DNA from: DASUNQ01 sp036277075
Lineage (GTDB): Bacteria > Acidobacteriota > Thermoanaerobaculia > Multivoradales > UBA5704
Assembly (NCBI GenBank): GCA_036277075.1
Contig: DASUNQ010000020.1
Coordinates: forward strand, 1-7,658
Direction of reading: 5' to 3'
Length of the DNA stretch: 7,658 nucleotides
How positions within the stretch are numbered: position 1 is the first letter of the stretch; every line of letters starts with the position of its first letter. A program made the position numbers and the translations under genes. The notes beneath the pieces were generated by a model. That model saw only the letters and a list, made by a program, of their open reading frames with translations. It was not told where the DNA came from and searched no databases. This document shows, in pieces, positions 6,731-7,658 of this stretch.

Positions 6731-6738
6731 CCTTCAGG

Positions 6739-7344
6739 ATGGACACGACGCGCAGCGCAGTCTTTCCGGGTCTCGAGGTGAGCGGCCGCGACACGGGCGC
6801 GGCCGGCGATGAGCGGCGGCTGCTGGCGGAGCTCGCGGCCGGGGACCGGCGCGCGGCGGAGGTCCTGGTGGAACGGACCTACCGCGGCGTCTACGGGTTC
6901 CTCTGGCGGCTGGCGGGCGACCCCGAGCTGGCCGCCGACCTGACGCAGGAGACCTACCGCCGGGCCTGGGCGGCGCTCGCCTCGTTCGACGGGCGCGCCC
7001 GCTTCTCGACCTGGCTCTGCCGCATCGCCTACACCACCTTCCTCAACCACCTGCGCCGGCCGCGCCGGCTGGTGCCGCTCGAGGAAGGGCAGGAGGCGGC
7101 GGTCCCCGATCCGGCGCCCGCCGCCGACGAGCGGCTGAGCGGGGCGATGGCCGGCGAAAGGCTGCGGCGAGCGGTGCTCTCGCTGCCCGAGGAGCTGCGC
7201 TACACCGTGACCGCGCTCTATTGGGGCGAGCAATCGGTGGCGGAGGTGGCGAAACACGAAGGCGTGACCCCGGTGGCGATCCGCAAGCGCTTGAAGCGTG
7301 CCCTGGCGGTGCTGGCGGCGGCGCTCGAGAAGGAGGTCCGATGA
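6739..7344 (+). CDS. RNA polymerase sigma factor, ECF (sigma-70 group 4) family
   Basis: A 201-residue sigma factor, typical ECF length, that directs RNA polymerase to a dedicated promoter set. Region 2 spans about 26-107: the core-binding helix around VYGFLWRLAGDPELAADLTQ with the hallmark DLTQETY at 67-73, then FSTWLCRIAYTTFLNHLRR. A short Pro-rich linker (about 109-135) replaces region 3. Region 4 spans about 141-192 with LSLPEELRYTV and the helix-turn-helix SVAEVAKHEGVTPVAIRKRLKRAL that reads the -35 element. An N-terminal extension of about 24 residues is unassigned. ATG 6739 has no real Shine-Dalgarno site. The stop overlaps the next start (ATGA at 7341-7344), so the two are translationally coupled, the usual arrangement for sigma and its membrane regulator. 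Regulon and signal cannot be seen. Confidence 0.95.
   Translation: MDTTRSAVFPGLEVSGRDTGAAGDERRLLAELAAGDRRAAEVLVERTYRGVYGFLWRLAGDPELAADLTQETYRRAWAALASFDGRARFSTWLCRIAYTTFLNHLRRPRRLVPLEEGQEAAVPDPAPAADERLSGAMAGERLRRAVLSLPEELRYTVTALYWGEQSVAEVAKHEGVTPVAIRKRLKRALAVLAAALEKEVR
7331..7337 (+). promoter_or_regulatory. Shine-Dalgarno site AGGAGGT for the gene after the sigma factor
   Basis: AGGAGGT, fully complementary to the usual 16S rRNA tail, lies inside the last codons of the sigma gene, three bases before ATG 7341. The spacing is short, but the match is strong and supports that start. Confidence 0.8.
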
Positions 7345-7658
7345 GCATCAGGTCGAGCGAGCGCGAGATCGCCCGGCGGTTGGCCGAGCGCGGCGCGGAG
7401 CCGGAGCCGCCGGCGGAGCTGCTGGCGCGGCTCAAGTCCGACATCCCCGCGGAGCTGGGCGGCCGACTGCGCCTGGTCGAGGCGGCCGCCGCCGAGGAGC
7501 GGGAGTCCGCGGCCGGCGGGCGGCGGTGGCTGCTCGCGGCCTCGATCGCGGCGGCGGTGGCGGGGGGCTTCCTCGCCCTCCAGGTGCGGGAACGTGCGAT
7601 CGCGCCGGTGGCCGAGGTCGAGGAGCCGGCGATCGCCGCCGAGCGCGCGGGCCGCGGG
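7341..7658 (+). CDS. Single-TM protein, probable anti-sigma or membrane regulator, truncated by the window end
   Basis: Only the first 106 residues are present. My translation begins MSIRSSEREIARRLAERG. A charged cytoplasmic section at 1-60 contains a PPAELLARLKSDIPAEL stretch (23-39). One hydrophobic segment follows at about 63-81 (WLLAASIAAAVAGGFLAL) after GGRRW, then an acidic Pro/Ala-rich segment presumably outside the cytoplasm. Tight coupling to the sigma gene and the N-in, single-helix layout suggest an anti-sigma or sigma-associated membrane protein. The PPAELLARLKSDIP element reminds me of N-termini of acidobacterial von Willebrand A (YfbK-like) proteins found next to ECF sigma genes, but that domain would lie beyond the window. 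No zinc-binding anti-sigma motif (HxxxCxxC) is present in the visible part. Confidence 0.8.
   Translation, partial: MSIRSSEREIARRLAERGAEPEPPAELLARLKSDIPAELGGRLRLVEAAAAEERESAAGGRRWLLAASIAAAVAGGFLALQVRERAIAPVAEVEEPAIAAERAGRG

Noticed and set aside
6689..6738. Possible terminator around AGCTAGCT and the TTTT stretch after the membrane protein gene
   Set aside because: The palindrome is only 8 bp with no loop, and the T-run is four bases long and does not follow a GC stem, so it does not make an intrinsic terminator.

Overview
The window is very GC-rich DNA (above 70% by eye), densely coded, with short intergenic gaps and strong G/C preference at third codon positions. No RNA gene, CRISPR array, insertion sequence or phage gene is visible. 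The gene mix fits an environmental, Gram-negative-type bacterium: a long exported TPR-CHAT protein, secreted proteins with Ala/Pro-rich signal peptides, and an ECF sigma factor followed by a one-TM protein with a Pro-Ala-Glu-Leu-Leu type N-terminus. I lean to Acidobacteriota (Thermoanaerobaculia-like), partly because the C-terminal domain of the secreted protein at 1234-2136 resembles a domain I associate with that group. This is inference from gene style, not a search.

Layout, left to right. (1) 52-1203 (+): an m5U-type RNA methyltransferase of the TrmA/RlmC/RlmD family with the full catalytic set but a degraded iron-sulfur cysteine cluster. The window edge holds a 37-bp exact copy of an internal piece of this gene. 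(2) 1234-2136 (+): a secreted protein of unknown function. (3) 2137-5256 (-): an exported TPR-CHAT protein of 1039 residues with an intact His/Cys dyad, ending stop-to-stop against gene 2 with no spacer. (4) 5294-6037 and 6062-6694 (+): a secreted protein and a four-helix membrane protein, forming a two-gene unit divergent from the CHAT gene across a 37-bp gap. (5) 6739-7344 and 7341-7658 (+): an ECF sigma factor overlapping by 4 bp a one-TM protein that runs off the window, probably its anti-sigma or membrane partner.

The CHAT gene and the two-gene unit share one tiny control region. Its CTAG core lies inside overlapping -10-like boxes on both strands and also supplies an in-frame upstream stop for each gene. 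Three of the four genes without a close same-strand partner upstream (1234, 5294, 6739) have a -10-like hexamer 2-9 nt before the start and no Shine-Dalgarno sequence. The CHAT gene also lacks a Shine-Dalgarno sequence, but its putative box lies about 20 nt from its start. The two inner genes (6062, 7341) have near-perfect AGGAGG sites. This suggests leaderless transcripts for lead genes and Shine-Dalgarno initiation inside operons.

The most interesting idea is an envelope-located system: an exported caspase-like CHAT protease, a secreted partner and a four-TM protein with a probable external disulfide loop, next to a sigma/membrane-regulator pair. The functional link is inferred only from proximity. 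Intact domains and catalytic residues are seen directly in the translations.
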